Below are positions 63,952-64,000 of a stretch of 64,000 nt of DNA, in pieces; positions within the stretch are counted from its first letter, which is position 1; each line of letters opens with the position of its first letter. Below the pieces are notes generated by a model. The model saw nothing but the letters and a program-made list of their open reading frames with translations. It was not told the DNA's origin and did no database searches. The translations under genes were made by a program, and so were the position numbers. This stretch comes from Flavobacteriaceae bacterium CRH (lineage in GTDB: Bacteria > Bacteroidota > Bacteroidia > Flavobacteriales > Flavobacteriaceae), in the NCBI GenBank assembly GCA_001507425.1, contig LMAJ01000004.1, positions 365,365 through 429,364 of the forward strand, written 5' to 3'.

Positions 63952-64000
63952 CTCAAAAAGTAGTGTTTATAAAGAATATCTTACTTGTTTTTAAAACAAA
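63952..64000. other. Interior of the putative IS21-like element, partial
   Basis: About 50 A+T-rich bases beyond the terminal repeats. No ORF can be judged because the window ends. Confidence 0.3.

Overview
The window looks like chromosomal DNA of a Flavobacterium-type member of the Bacteroidota. The base composition is A+T rich. Promoters fit TAnnTTTG rather than TATAAT. Short divergent and convergent gene pairs are separated by strong hairpin terminators, and many proteins are typical of that group: a fused E1 alpha/beta dehydrogenase, a DUF885 lipoprotein, MKNLKNL-type bacteriocin-like leaders, class II KARI and a bifunctional HisB. No rRNA or CRISPR array is present; one tRNA (Arg, anticodon ACG) was found.

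Layout. 1-9.4 kb: a truncated DapB-like end, the E1 alpha/beta fusion, a DUF885 lipoprotein, a Crp-type regulator with a quinone-oxidoreductase-like gene, small hypothetical genes and an LTA-synthase-like membrane sulfatase. 9.6-11.7 kb: an OmpR/HisKA two-component pair. 11.8-20.5 kb: the complete histidine operon hisGDCBHA-(NIPSNAP)-hisF-hisIE, preceded by a His-codon leader peptide, an attenuator terminator and an alternative antiterminator pairing. 20.5-27.2 kb: a CBM9-like secreted protein, two tandem M1 metallopeptidases, a Bcr/CflA exporter and two small secreted proteins. 27.5-32.1 kb: a cNMP/CBS/DUF294 nucleotidyltransferase-like protein, a degenerate DEDDh exonuclease and acetyl-CoA synthetase. 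32.6-41 kb (minus strand): ilvDBNC behind an Ile/Val leader peptide and attenuator, with leuA-leuB upstream. 41-60.6 kb: housekeeping genes (NDH-2, helicases, MscS, aldehyde dehydrogenase with DUF779, pheT, apt), a six-Cys bacteriocin-like peptide, a muramidase, and a four-gene module of soluble protein, polytopic membrane protein, histidine kinase and LuxR-type regulator. 60.7-64 kb: tRNA-Arg followed by a more G+C-rich accessory region with a serine-recombinase remnant, a truncated RND adaptor, BON, HAD and SHOCT proteins, and an oxidoreductase whose 5' end meets an IS21-like terminus.

How it works together. Two amino-acid operons (His; Ile/Val) appear to be controlled by ribosome-mediated attenuation. 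Both show the same design: a TAnnTTTG promoter, a short leader ORF rich in the end-product codons, a segment at the leader's 3' end that can pair with one arm of the terminator, then a terminator before the first structural gene. Intergenic gaps inside these operons carry dispersed Flavobacterium-type imperfect inverted repeats. The strongest candidates for less described biology are the 56.5-59.3 kb sensor module with its palindromic upstream site and divergent muramidase, the orphan bacteriocin-like peptide, the acs-linked DUF294/degenerate-exonuclease pair, and the scarred island at tRNA-Arg.
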